Positions 22,926 to 31,960 are shown, counted from the stretch's first letter. The stretch: 64,000 nt of DNA from an uncultured Collinsella sp. (GCA_958370325.1 CATXJW010000008.1:1-64000); one strand, 5' to 3'. Notes: generated by a model from the sequence alone, not told the origin. Made by a program: numbers and translations.

Positions 22926-25925
22926 ATGAGCGACATCATGAGGCCGATCCCGTTTTCGCAGCTGATGAACTGGATCATCGAGGAGCACAAGACCCAGGGC
23001 GCCGTCTTTGGCGTGCGCAAGGTGGTCACGACCAACCAGGAGGGCGCGCTTCCCATTTTTGACGAGCGCATCGAGACTCCGTTTGGCCCGGCCGCCGGCC
23101 CCAACACGCAGCTTGCCCAGAACATCGTGGCCTCTTATGTGGCCGGTTCCCGCTTCTTTGAGCTCAAGACCGTTCAGGTTATGGACGGCGAGGAGCTCTC
23201 CAAGTGTGTGAACAAGCCCTGCATCGTGGCGCAGGACGAGTGCTACAACTGCGAGTGGTCGACCGAGCTCGAGGTTCCGCAGGCCTTTGCCGAGTACGTG
23301 AAGGCATGGTTTGCCTGCCACCTGATCGCTCGCGAGTACGGCCTGGGCAGCCCGGACGGTTTTGTCTTTAACATGTCCGTGGGCTATGACCTCGAGGGCA
23401 TCAAGAGTCCCAAGGTCGACGCCTACATCGAGGGCATGAAGGACGCCAGCGGCTCCGACGTCTGGAACGAGTGCCGCACGTGGGCGCTCGCTAACCTGGA
23501 CAAGTTTGAGCATGTCGATACCGCGTTTGTCGAGTCCATCCCGGCGCGCGTCTCCAACTCCATCACCGAGTCCACGCTGCATGGCTGCCCGCCGGCGGAG
23601 ATCGAGCGCATCGCGACCTATCTGATCACCGAGAAGGGCCTCAACACCTACATCAAGTGCAACCCCACGCTGCTGGGCTATGAGTTTGCCCGCCAGCGTC
23701 TGAACGAGCTGGGCTTTGACTACATCGTCTTCGATGACACGCACTTCCGCGAGGACCTGCAGTGGGTCGACGCCGTGCCCATGTTCGAGCGCCTGATTGC
23801 CCTGTGCGCCGAGCGTGGCCTGGAGTTTGGCGTCAAGCTGACCAACACGTTCCCCGTCGACGTGACGAGGAACGAGCTGCCTTCCACCGAGATGTACATG
23901 TCCGGCCGTTCGCTGTTCTCGCTGACCATCGAGGCCGCCCGTCGCATTACCGAGCAGTTCGATGGCAAGCTGCGCATCAGCTACTCCGGCGGTGCCACGG
24001 TCTACAACATCCGTGCCCTGTACGATGCCGGCATTTGGCCCGTCACCCTGGCGACCGACGTGCTCAAGCCCGGTGGCTACGAGCGCTTTAGCCAGATGGC
24101 CGGCGAGTTTGCCGACCTGGACGGCAAGCCGTTCACGGGCGTCTCTCTCGAGGCCGTGACTGCGATTCAGACCGACTCGCTCACCAACCCGCTCTACAAG
24201 AAGCCGCTGCGCCCGCTGCCCGACCGCAAGGTCGCCGGCAAGAGCCCGCTTTCCGACTGCTTTACCACGCCGTGCCGCACGAGCTGCCCCATCCAGCAGG
24301 ATATCCCCGCCTATCTGGCGGCTGTTGACGAGGGTCGCTACGAGGACGCGCTCAACATCATCATCGAGCGCAACGCCCTGCCGTTCATTACCGGTACCAT
24401 CTGCCCGCATCCCTGCGGCCGTGCCTGCGAGCGTGCATTCTATGAGCCCGAGGGCGCCCAGATTCGCGCCAGCAAGCTCAAGGCCGCCCGCGAGGCCATG
24501 ATCACCGTGCTGCCCAAGCTGCGCGCTCAGGCCATTGCCAACGACGGTGAGCGCAACGTTGCCGTTATCGGTGGCGGCCCGGCCGGCCTGGCGACGGCGT
24601 TCTTCCTGACGCGCGCCGGCGTGCCCGTCACCATCTTTGAGGCCCGCGATTCGCTCGGCGGCGTGGTCCGTCACGTGATCCCCGAGTTCCGTATCGCCAG
24701 CGACGATATCTCCCACGATGCCGAGCTCTGCCTGGCCTTTGGCGCCAAGGTGCAGCTCAACGCCCGCGTGGAGTCCATCGACGAGCTCAAGGCCCAGGGC
24801 TTTACCGACGTGGTCGTGGCCACCGGTGCCTGGATGCCCGGCTCTGCGGGCTTGGGCGAGGGCGCCGAGCTCGATGTGCTGGAGTTCCTCGAGGCTGCCA
24901 AGAAGGGCGAGAAGCTCGAGCTGGGCGAGGATGTCGTGGTCATTGGCGCCGGCAACACCGCCATGGACGCGGCTCGCGTGGCCAAGCGCCTGGCTGGCGT
25001 GAAGAACGTGCGCCTGGTATATCGCCGCACCAAGAAGCAGATGCCCGCCGACGAGGAAGAGCTCGATCTTGCTCTTGCCGACGGCGTTGAGTTCTGCGAG
25101 CTGCTGGCGCCCAAGGCACTCAACGGCGCCGTGCTGACCTGCGACGTCATGGAGCTCGGCGAGCCGGATGCAAGTGGCCGTCGCAGCCCTGTTGCCACGG
25201 GCGAGACCGTCGAGCTTCCTGCCACCACGGTGATCTGCGCCGTGGGCGAGGGCATCGATGCCAGCCTGTACGATGCCGCGGGCGTCGAGCACGACCGTCG
25301 CGGCCGCCTTGCCGCCACTTCCACCGGCGTCGAGGGCGTCTGGGCTGCGGGCGACTGCCGCCGCGGTCCCGCCACCGTGGTCGAGGCTATTGCTGACGCC
25401 GCCGAAGTCGCCCGCGCCATCGCCGGCGTGGACTTTAACAAGTACGCCGACTGCAACGAGCAGGCCGGCCGCGAGGACACCTGCTACGAGCGCAAGGGGT
25501 CGCTGTGCCGCGACAAGCGCAGCTGCACTAAGACCCGCTGCCTGGGCTGCGGCTCGGTGTGCGAGGTCTGCTGCGACGTGTGCCCCAACCGCGCCAACGT
25601 GGCAATTAAGGTGCCGGGCCTGGCCAAGCATCAGGTCGTCCACGTCGATGGCATGTGCAACGAGTGCGGTAACTGCGCCGTGTTCTGCCCCTACCAGGAG
25701 GGTCGTCCCTACAAGGACAAGCTCACCCTGTTCTGGAGCGAGCAGGACATGGAGAACTCCGAGAACGAGGGCTTCCTGGCCGTGGACGAGGATCACTTTA
25801 AGGTCCGTGTTGCCGGCACGGTCCGTACCGTCTCGGTCGATGCCGTCAACACCGGTCTGCCCGAGGCCGTCCGCCTGACCATCAAGGCCGTGCGCGACAG
25901 CTATCCGTACCTTCTTAAGAAATAG
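22926..25925 (+). CDS. ygfK: YgfK, flavin/iron-sulfur oxidoreductase of the purine cluster
   Basis: A 999-residue multidomain protein. Residues 1 to about 430 form a dihydroorotate-dehydrogenase-like barrel (ESTLHGCPPAEIER). Residues about 450-850 are a GltD-like NAD(P)H:flavin module with VIGGGPAGLATAF near 548 and VIGAGNTAMDAARVAK near 674. From about 870 come two cysteine motifs for [4Fe-4S] clusters (CLGCGSVCEVCCDVCP, CNECGNCAVFCP). It is often named putative selenate reductase subunit, but it is a hallmark of anaerobic purine-degradation clusters and likely transfers electrons to a purine ring. The GAGAGGAG site fixes the ATG at 22926. Confidence 0.92.
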   Translation: MSDIMRPIPFSQLMNWIIEEHKTQGAVFGVRKVVTTNQEGALPIFDERIETPFGPAAGPNTQLAQNIVASYVAGSRFFELKTVQVMDGEELSKCVNKPCIVAQDECYNCEWSTELEVPQAFAEYVKAWFACHLIAREYGLGSPDGFVFNMSVGYDLEGIKSPKVDAYIEGMKDASGSDVWNECRTWALANLDKFEHVDTAFVESIPARVSNSITESTLHGCPPAEIERIATYLITEKGLNTYIKCNPTLLGYEFARQRLNELGFDYIVFDDTHFREDLQWVDAVPMFERLIALCAERGLEFGVKLTNTFPVDVTRNELPSTEMYMSGRSLFSLTIEAARRITEQFDGKLRISYSGGATVYNIRALYDAGIWPVTLATDVLKPGGYERFSQMAGEFADLDGKPFTGVSLEAVTAIQTDSLTNPLYKKPLRPLPDRKVAGKSPLSDCFTTPCRTSCPIQQDIPAYLAAVDEGRYEDALNIIIERNALPFITGTICPHPCGRACERAFYEPEGAQIRASKLKAAREAMITVLPKLRAQAIANDGERNVAVIGGGPAGLATAFFLTRAGVPVTIFEARDSLGGVVRHVIPEFRIASDDISHDAELCLAFGAKVQLNARVESIDELKAQGFTDVVVATGAWMPGSAGLGEGAELDVLEFLEAAKKGEKLELGEDVVVIGAGNTAMDAARVAKRLAGVKNVRLVYRRTKKQMPADEEELDLALADGVEFCELLAPKALNGAVLTCDVMELGEPDASGRRSPVATGETVELPATTVICAVGEGIDASLYDAAGVEHDRRGRLAATSTGVEGVWAAGDCRRGPATVVEAIADAAEVARAIAGVDFNKYADCNEQAGREDTCYERKGSLCRDKRSCTKTRCLGCGSVCEVCCDVCPNRANVAIKVPGLAKHQVVHVDGMCNECGNCAVFCPYQEGRPYKDKLTLFWSEQDMENSENEGFLAVDEDHFKVRVAGTVRTVSVDAVNTGLPEAVRLTIKAVRDSYPYLLKK

Positions 25926-25936
25926 GCGAGTCTCTT

Positions 25937-26416
25937 ATGGCCAAATCCATTCAACATAACGTGGCCTACGTTGCCTGCGGAAGCGGCTGTGCCTCCGCAG
26001 GCGGCGACGCCCGCTGCAGCGAAGGCTGCATTGGCTGTGGCGCCTGCGTCACGGCCTGCCCCCACGGCGCCATTGCGCTGGTCGATGGCATCGCTCGCGT
26101 GGATCGCTCAAAGTGCACGGGCTGTGGCCTGTGCGGCATGGCGTGCCCGCAGCGCGTAATTGCCTTCGTTCCCGGCTACCAGAACATCCTGGTGCGCTGC
26201 AACAACACCGATAAGGGCGCCATTGCCCGCAAGATCTGCGGCACGAGCTGCATCGGTTGTGGCATGTGCGCCAAAAAGTGCCCCGCCGGCGCTATCCGCA
26301 TCGAGGACAACTGCGCCCATATCGATGGCGCGGACTGCCTATCGTGCGGCATGTGCGCCGTCGTCTGCCCACATGGCGCCATCCACGACCGCACCGGCAT
26401 CGCCGCCGGCGTGTAG
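25937..26416 (+). CDS. Four-cluster [4Fe-4S] ferredoxin-like protein
   Basis: A 159-residue soluble protein with four CxxCxxCxxxCP motifs: CIGCGACVTACP, CTGCGLCGMACP, CIGCGMCAKKCP and CLSCGMCAVVCP. The middle region resembles the cluster-binding part of RnfB but lacks its membrane anchor. It sits 11 nt after ygfK and 12 nt before the hydroxylase gene, so it very likely carries electrons between them or to the cell's ferredoxin pool. The N-terminal CGSGCASAGGDARC cysteines are extra and could bind another cofactor. Confidence 0.88.
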   Translation: MAKSIQHNVAYVACGSGCASAGGDARCSEGCIGCGACVTACPHGAIALVDGIARVDRSKCTGCGLCGMACPQRVIAFVPGYQNILVRCNNTDKGAIARKICGTSCIGCGMCAKKCPAGAIRIEDNCAHIDGADCLSCGMCAVVCPHGAIHDRTGIAAGV

Positions 26417-26428
26417 AAGGGAATCACC

Positions 26429-29206
26429 ATGGCACAGGAATTCACTTTTACCGTTAACGGCGTCAAGTGCACGACGACCCAGAACAAGCCGCTGTTGCGC
26501 TACCTGCGCGACGACCTGCACATCCATTCCGCTAAGGACGGCTGCTCCGAGGGCGCCTGCGGTACCTGCACCATCCATGTGGACGGTGCCGCCGTCAAGG
26601 CGTGCGTGCTGACCACCGCCCTTGCCGCCGGCCGCAACATCGTGACTGTCGAGGGCCTGCCCGAGGACGTGCGCGAGGTGTTTGTGTACGCCTTTGGCGC
26701 CGTGGGCGCCGTGCAGTGCGGCTTTTGCATCCCCGGCATGGTCATGGCGGGCGCGGCGCTCATCGCCGAGGACCCCGAGCCCACCGAGGAGCAGATCAAG
26801 TACGCCATCCGCGGCAACGTCTGCCGCTGCACCGGCTACAAGAAGATTATCGAGGGCATTTCGCTGGCCGCTGCGGTGCTCCGCGGCGAAAAGCAGATCG
26901 ACGAGGATCTGGAGCGCGGCGATGACTACGGCGTGGGCAAGCGCGCCTTCCGTATCGACGTGCGCAAGAAGGTGCTCGGCGAGGGCAAGTACCCCGACGA
27001 CATCGACGAGCTCGATCAACCGGGTCTGACCTACGCCAGCGCCGTGCGCTCCAAGTACCCGCGCGCCCGTGTGCTCTCCATCGACACCTCCAAGGCAGAG
27101 GCCCTGCCCGGCGTGGTGGGTATCCTACGCGCCGAGGACGTGCCGGTCAACCAGGTCGGCCACCTTATCCAGGACTGGGACGTCATGATCGCCCAGGGCG
27201 ATATCACCCGCTGCGTGGGCGATGCCATTGTGCTGGTGGTTGCCGAGGACGAGGCGACGCTCGAGAAGGCTAAGAAGCTCGTAAAGATTGATTACGAGCC
27301 GCTGGAGCCCGTGCGTAACATTGTCGAGGCCAGGGCTGCTGACGCCCCGCGCCTGCACGACAGCTTCTTTGCCTTCGGCAACACGGTGGAGCTCAAGGAC
27401 AACGTGTGCCAGAGCCGCCATGTGACGCGCGGTGACGCCGCCAAGGCGCTGGCAGAGAGCGCGTTTACCGTGACGCAGCGCTTTACCACGCCCTTTACCG
27501 AGCATGCCTTCTTGGAGCCCGAGTGCGCCGTCGCCTTCCCGTACAAGAACGGCGTCAAGGTGCAGTCGACCGACCAGGGTGCCTACGATACGCGCAAAGA
27601 GTGCGCCCACATGTTTGGCTGGGATAGCGAACCCGAGCGTGTGGTCGTCGAGACCATGCTCGTGGGTGGCGGCTTTGGCGGCAAGGAGGACGTTTCGGTC
27701 CAGCACCTGGCCGCGCTCGCCGCATATAAGTTCCAGCGTCCTGTGAAGTGCAAGCTCACGCGTGCCGAGTCGCTCGCTTTCCATCCCAAGCGTCATGCGA
27801 TGGACGGCACCTTTACGCTGGGCTGCGACGCCGAGGGCATCTTTACCGGCCTGGACTGCGAGATCAACTTTGACACCGGCGCCTACGCGTCGCTGTGCGG
27901 CCCGGTGCTCGAGCGCGCCTGCACGCATGCCGTCGGCCCCTACAAGTACCAGAACACCGACATCCGCGGCTTCGGCTACTACACTAACAACCCGCCTGCC
28001 GGCGCGTACCGTGGCTTTGGCGTTTGCCAGTCCGAGTTTGCACTCGAGAGCCTGATCGACCTACTGGCCGAGAAGGTCGGCCTGGATCCGTGGGAGATCC
28101 GCTACCGTAACGCCATCGAGCCGGGCGAGGTTTTGCCCAACGGCCAGATCGCCGATTGCTCCACGGCGCTTAAGGAGACGCTGCTCGAGGTCAAGGATGC
28201 CTATTACGCGCATCCCGGACACGCCGGTATCGCCTGCGCCATGAAGAACGCCGGCGTGGGCGTGGGCCTGCCCGACGCCGGTCGCTGCAAGATTCGCGTC
28301 GAGGACGGCGTGGCGGTGGTCTATGCCGCCACGTCCGACATCGGCCAGGGCTGCAACACGGTCTTTTTGCAGGACGTTGCCGAGGCGTGCGGTCTGCCGC
28401 TGAGCTGCATTGCCAACGGCGAGTGCTCCACCGAGAACGCTCCCGACTCCGGCACCACGTCTGGCTCGCGCCAGACGGTCGTGACCGGCGAGGCCGTGCG
28501 CGGCGCCGCCTTCCTGCTGCGCGACGCCATGGTTGGCATCGAGGCCGGCAAGCCTGCGCCCGCCGCTCCGGTGAGCGCGCATGGCGACGGCATCAAGATC
28601 GAGTACGACGACGGTCGCGCCTATCAGCTGCGCACGCAGGAACTCGTCGTCGGCCAGGGCATGCATCCTCAGGATCCCGCGGCCGCCATCAAGGCGCTCG
28701 AGGGATGCGAGTTTGGCTACGTGTACCTGGAGCCGACCGACAAGCTGGGCGCCGACGTCCCCAACCCCAAGAGCCACATCTGCTACGGCTTTGCCACGCA
28801 TGTGGTCATTCTGGATGATGACGGCCGCGTGAGCGAGGTCTATGCCGCGCACGATTCCGGCAAGGTGGTCAATCCCATCTCCATCCAGGGTCAGATTGAA
28901 GGCGGCGTGCTCATGGGTATGGGCTATGCGCTTACCGAGGACTGGCCGCTCAAGGACTGCGTGCCCCAGGCAAGGTACGGTACGCTCGGGCTGTTCCGTG
29001 CGCCCGAGATTCCGGATATCCACGCCATTTACGTGGAGAAGGACGAGCTACTGCCTGTGGCATATGGCGGCAAGGGCATCGGCGAGATCGCAACGATTCC
29101 CACGGCGCCCGCCGTGCAGAACGCCTATCGCGCGTTTGACGGCAAGCTGCGTCCAAATCTGCCCATGGTGGATACGCCGTACAGCCGCGCTCGTCACCGC
29201 GGGTAG
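26429..29206 (+). CDS. xdhD: Selenium-dependent-type xanthine dehydrogenase, fused FeS + molybdenum subunits
   Basis: A 925-residue molybdenum hydroxylase. Residues 1-155 hold two [2Fe-2S] sites (C39, C44, C47, C59 and C97, C100, C132, C134). From about 165 onward is the molybdopterin domain with VGGGFGGKED near 411, GAYRGFGVCQSEFA near 524 and GGKGIGEI near 884, whose glutamate is the catalytic base. There is no FAD domain, and no separate FAD subunit gene is in the window. It should hydroxylate hypoxanthine/xanthine or run in reverse on urate. The selenium is a labile cofactor: I see no in-frame TGA. Confidence 0.9.
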   Translation: MAQEFTFTVNGVKCTTTQNKPLLRYLRDDLHIHSAKDGCSEGACGTCTIHVDGAAVKACVLTTALAAGRNIVTVEGLPEDVREVFVYAFGAVGAVQCGFCIPGMVMAGAALIAEDPEPTEEQIKYAIRGNVCRCTGYKKIIEGISLAAAVLRGEKQIDEDLERGDDYGVGKRAFRIDVRKKVLGEGKYPDDIDELDQPGLTYASAVRSKYPRARVLSIDTSKAEALPGVVGILRAEDVPVNQVGHLIQDWDVMIAQGDITRCVGDAIVLVVAEDEATLEKAKKLVKIDYEPLEPVRNIVEARAADAPRLHDSFFAFGNTVELKDNVCQSRHVTRGDAAKALAESAFTVTQRFTTPFTEHAFLEPECAVAFPYKNGVKVQSTDQGAYDTRKECAHMFGWDSEPERVVVETMLVGGGFGGKEDVSVQHLAALAAYKFQRPVKCKLTRAESLAFHPKRHAMDGTFTLGCDAEGIFTGLDCEINFDTGAYASLCGPVLERACTHAVGPYKYQNTDIRGFGYYTNNPPAGAYRGFGVCQSEFALESLIDLLAEKVGLDPWEIRYRNAIEPGEVLPNGQIADCSTALKETLLEVKDAYYAHPGHAGIACAMKNAGVGVGLPDAGRCKIRVEDGVAVVYAATSDIGQGCNTVFLQDVAEACGLPLSCIANGECSTENAPDSGTTSGSRQTVVTGEAVRGAAFLLRDAMVGIEAGKPAPAAPVSAHGDGIKIEYDDGRAYQLRTQELVVGQGMHPQDPAAAIKALEGCEFGYVYLEPTDKLGADVPNPKSHICYGFATHVVILDDDGRVSEVYAAHDSGKVVNPISIQGQIEGGVLMGMGYALTEDWPLKDCVPQARYGTLGLFRAPEIPDIHAIYVEKDELLPVAYGGKGIGEIATIPTAPAVQNAYRAFDGKLRPNLPMVDTPYSRARHRG

Positions 29207-29211
29207 AGTAG

Positions 29212-29310
29212 AGCGCGGACGGCCATTGCTGACTGCCGTCTGCGCTTGCCATCAACTGTATAAGCTGCGCCTTTGGCCCCAGCTCCATCGTGAGCCGGGG
29301 CCTTTTGTTT
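29212..29310 (+). terminator. Hairpin and intrinsic terminator after xdhD
   Basis: AGCGCGGACGGC pairs with GCCGTCTGCGCT (29212-29246, one mismatch). Then GGCCCC-A-GCTC pairs with GAGC-C-GGGGCC followed by TTTTGTTT (29275-29310), which ends the permease-to-xdhD transcript. Confidence 0.78.
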
Positions 29311-29312
29311 GG

Positions 29313-29760
29313 AGCGGAAACTGCGTCCCGGAATCCAGCCTCTGAACGGGATGAACTTTCCCAACGGGGCCGCACGCGGAAACTGCGTCCCGGATTCGAT
29401 GCTCAGAATGGGACGCATTTTCCCCTTGAGCCTCTAGCGGAAAGCGTGTCCCGGAATTCGGCTCCAGAGTGGGATGCGCTTTCCGGTTGGAGCTTCAAAC
29501 GGAAAGTGCATCCCGGAATCCGCGCCTGGAATGGGATGCACTTTCCGGAACAGCCCTCAACCGGAAACTGCGTCCCAGAATTTCGCTTCAGAGTGGGACG
29601 CCGTTTCCGGCTGAACCCTCTGGCGGAAAGTTCATCCCAGAATTGGCGCTCGGAGTGGGACACGGTTTCCGGATGGAGCCTCAGCGGAAACTGTATCCCA
29701 GTTTGAGCGTTTATTCCGGGATGCCGTTTCCGCAGGGCGCTTCAACCGGAACGCGTGTCC
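29313..29760. repeat. Tandem array of seven palindromic units, period about 62 bp
   Basis: Left arms of the form GGAAAnTGCGTCCC recur near 29316, 29378, 29439, 29501, 29563, 29624 and 29686, with a partial eighth at 29748. Each full unit has a right arm GGGAnGCnnTTTCC about 20 nt later. In the fourth unit the arms GGAAAGTGCATCCC and GGGATGCACTTTCC are exact complements. The region is non-coding despite long open frames, and unit spacing is 60-63 bp. Confidence 0.88.
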
Positions 29761-29772
29761 CGTATAAAAGTA

Positions 29773-29850
29773 CGGAAAAGTGTCGAAATAGGCACCTTAA
29801 AACTTCGGAAAAGTGTCAAATTCGATAGGCAAATTATTCGGAAAAGTGTA
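29773..29850. repeat. Three direct repeats CGGAAAAGTGT at 33-bp period
   Basis: CGGAAAAGTGT starts at 29773, 29806 and 29839, exactly 33 bp apart. It follows the palindrome array directly. The rest up to 29919 has no gene. Confidence 0.8.
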
Positions 29851-29919
29851 GCTGGATGACAAAACAGCACTTAGAAGCCGGTGCTGGATGCGGGATCCTG
29901 CGGCCGCCTTCAGTCCTCG

Positions 29920-30906
29920 CTACTCGTCGTCTCCGTCGTTGGGGTCGCCCTTGAGGGTGTTGATGTCCAGGTACTCGTCATCGTTCTCTTTTTGCTGGGT
30001 CTCCGACTCCGCTTGGGTGGGGCCGGAGAACAGCCGGAATCCCTCAAACGCAATGACGCCGAGCAGGGCAATGACAATGGCGATAAAGGCAACCTTGACT
30101 GCCTGCGGAAATTCCGAGAAACGCAGCGCCTTTTCCTCGGCGTAATAATCGGCGAAGCGCTCTTCGCCCGTGCTTTTGGTATACGCCGGCGCGGACGCGG
30201 CCTCCGGGTCATATTCCGGTGCAGGCGTGGCAGCGTACGGATCGTTGAGATAATCGCTCGATGCGGTGCCATAATCCTCGGTCTCGATGCGATCGGTGCC
30301 AGCATAGCCATCGGAATAATCGGAATATGCCGCACCGCCCTCATAGTCCGCGGCGCTCGTGTTGGCGGCAAAAAGCGGGTTAACTGGAACGTCGAGCGCC
30401 GGCATGCCGGTAGAGGTCTCATCCAGATCGGCTGCAGCCCAGGAATCGTAGGCAACCTGATGGGCAACGGGCTCATCGAGCCTTGTGACCGGAGACTTGC
30501 GTGCCGCAGGAACAGGCAACTGCTGGGCGCTGTACATAACGGTGCTGTCGGCCGATTTGTTCCGCGTCGCCGCAGCGAGAAATGCCGCCGTCTCGGACGG
30601 GTCGCTTGCGGGGCGGGGGGTGGGCGTGGGCGCCGAAATGGGTGCGGGCGTAGACGCGGGCGTCGAAACAGGCGGCTGCGCAGGAGTCGGCGCAGATGCG
30701 GGCTTAGGCGCAAGTGCGGAATTGGGGCTTGACGGGCGAGCCCCACCGCCCATGAGTTCGTCGGCGGTCCACGGGCGATTATCCATCACGTCGTCAAGGC
30801 TCAGCGAAAACAGGTCGTCTTCACCCTCATCGAACATGCGGTGCACATGTCCACCAATTGCCGGAATCAATCCGCGACCGGTGCATGATGCCTTGCTCAA
30901 CGCCAT
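29920..30906 (-). CDS. Unknown Ala/Pro-rich single-pass membrane protein
   Basis: A 328-residue protein of unknown function. Residues 1-70 are polar with an acidic FDEGEDDLFSLSLDD patch. Residues 75-110 are Ala/Pro-rich low complexity. Residues 110-255 are acidic with Tyr/Asp-rich repeats. One transmembrane helix (VAFIAIVIALLGVIAFEGF) follows near residue 285, and the last 35 residues are very acidic. There is no signal peptide, so an N-in topology is likely. The AAGGGTGG site places the ATG at 30906. It is flanked by the palindrome array and the second YheO gene. I recognise no family. Confidence 0.7.
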   Translation of the reverse strand: MALSKASCTGRGLIPAIGGHVHRMFDEGEDDLFSLSLDDVMDNRPWTADELMGGGARPSSPNSALAPKPASAPTPAQPPVSTPASTPAPISAPTPTPRPASDPSETAAFLAAATRNKSADSTVMYSAQQLPVPAARKSPVTRLDEPVAHQVAYDSWAAADLDETSTGMPALDVPVNPLFAANTSAADYEGGAAYSDYSDGYAGTDRIETEDYGTASSDYLNDPYAATPAPEYDPEAASAPAYTKSTGEERFADYYAEEKALRFSEFPQAVKVAFIAIVIALLGVIAFEGFRLFSGPTQAESETQQKENDDEYLDINTLKGDPNDGDDE

Positions 30907-31029
30907 TCTGTTCCACCCTTTCGAAATACTAATGACATCGATTATATGGAACTTTCCAAGCGGCTCGGTCTTGGATTCATGCTCTCCAGAACTCGCGCCC
31001 AAAAGGGGAGGGGCAATCTGGGCGAGTGC

Positions 31030-31683
31030 CTACTTGTCGTCGGCCGCCGCCTTGGCCTCATTGAGGTAGCTATAGAAGCTGTACTTGGAGATGCCAAAGA
31101 ACTCGCAGGCGCGCTCGCTCGACTTGGAAATGAGGAAGGCGCCGCGACGGTCGAGGTAGCCAATGGCACGAATGCGCTCGTCTTTGGTCATGAGCGCCGC
31201 GGGCTTGCCCACAAACTGCTCGCACTCGTGCAGCAGGTCCTCGAGCAGGTCGCCGATGTTCTTGGTAATGGGCTCGGGCTCGGTGTAGCCCGTGCCGCCG
31301 GTGCCGGTAAAGGCGTCGAGCGAACGCTCAAAAGCCTTCATAAGCGTAATGTCAAAGTTAATGCCCAAAATGCCGACGGGCTTGCCCTCGTCGTTGCGGA
31401 TAAAGATGGTCGAGGACTTGAGCAGCTTGCCATCGGCGGTTTTGGTGAGGTATGGCTCGCGGTCGTGCACGTCGGTGGTGCCCTCGTGCATGGACTCAAG
31501 CACAATATGGCTGGGGCCGTCACCCAGTTTGCGCCCGCTGACGTGGCCGTTTTCGATCACTACGATGGAGTGGTCCACGTCATCGGTCTCCAGATCGTGG
31601 ACGACGATTTCGCAGTTGGGGCCAAATTGGAGCGCCAGGCCGTGTGCAAGGCGCTTGTAGAACTCAATCTGTGCGGGGGTCAT
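31030..31683 (-). CDS. YheO-family PAS/HTH transcriptional regulator (copy 2)
   Basis: A 217-residue protein with the same layout as the regulator at 18823: a YheO-like PAS domain (NCEIVVHDLETDDVDHSIVV, SSTIFIRNDEGKPVGILGIN) and a C-terminal helix-turn-helix (ERACEFFGISKYSFYSYLNE). ATG 31683 is supported by AGGAAGG 6 nt upstream. It is divergent from ygeX, and the 277-nt spacer carries two AACAA-N5-TTGTT palindromes. It probably senses a purine breakdown product and controls ygeX-ygeY-ygeW. Confidence 0.84.
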   Translation of the reverse strand: MTPAQIEFYKRLAHGLALQFGPNCEIVVHDLETDDVDHSIVVIENGHVSGRKLGDGPSHIVLESMHEGTTDVHDREPYLTKTADGKLLKSSTIFIRNDEGKPVGILGINFDITLMKAFERSLDAFTGTGGTGYTEPEPITKNIGDLLEDLLHECEQFVGKPAALMTKDERIRAIGYLDRRGAFLISKSSERACEFFGISKYSFYSYLNEAKAAADDK

Positions 31684-31802
31684 GGGTGCCTTCCTAAAAA
31701 TTAGTTTGGGCACACTTTGCCATAAACCACACTTGTTCGCAAATAACGAAAGCGTCGCTGCGTTATGTGACCGTTCGGCGGCGAAAAGGTACCGATTACG
31801 GC

Positions 31803-31868
31803 AACAAACAATTTGTTAGGTTTACCAATCAAAAAGTGTGATAGAACAGTGCTAACAAACTTTTTGTT
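31803..31868 (+). promoter_or_regulatory. Paired AACAA-N5-TTGTT operator candidates upstream of ygeX
   Basis: Two identical-pattern palindromes lie at 31803-31817 and 31854-31868, 51 bp centre to centre (about five helical turns). They bracket an AT-rich segment likely to hold the ygeX promoter. The remaining spacer, 31684-31802 and 31869-31960, shows no gene. Confidence 0.55.
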
Positions 31869-31960
31869 TGGCATCCACATAAAAGTTCAGTCGCATGAAT
31901 GGGAATGGGCTGAAACGCGTATGCGGGGGCCGGCAAGAGAGGACTTAAGGAGTTCACCGT

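Noticed and set aside
22758..25796. A 1012-residue open frame on the minus strand opposite ygfK
   Set aside because: It mirrors ygfK codons, has Leu/Val/Gly/His-rich shadow composition, and no ribosome site or domain.
26429..29206. Selenocysteine in the selenium-dependent hydroxylase
   Set aside because: The frame has no internal TGA. In this family selenium is a labile cofactor, not a coded residue.
29313..29760. CRISPR array
   Set aside because: Units repeat at about 62 bp, but the repeats are paired palindromic arms of varying sequence and the intervening parts are similar to each other. No cas genes are present.
29290..29828. Open frames within the palindrome array
   Set aside because: Periodicity of the repeat produces repetitive peptides on both strands. 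There is no ribosome site, and arm pairing explains the sequence better.
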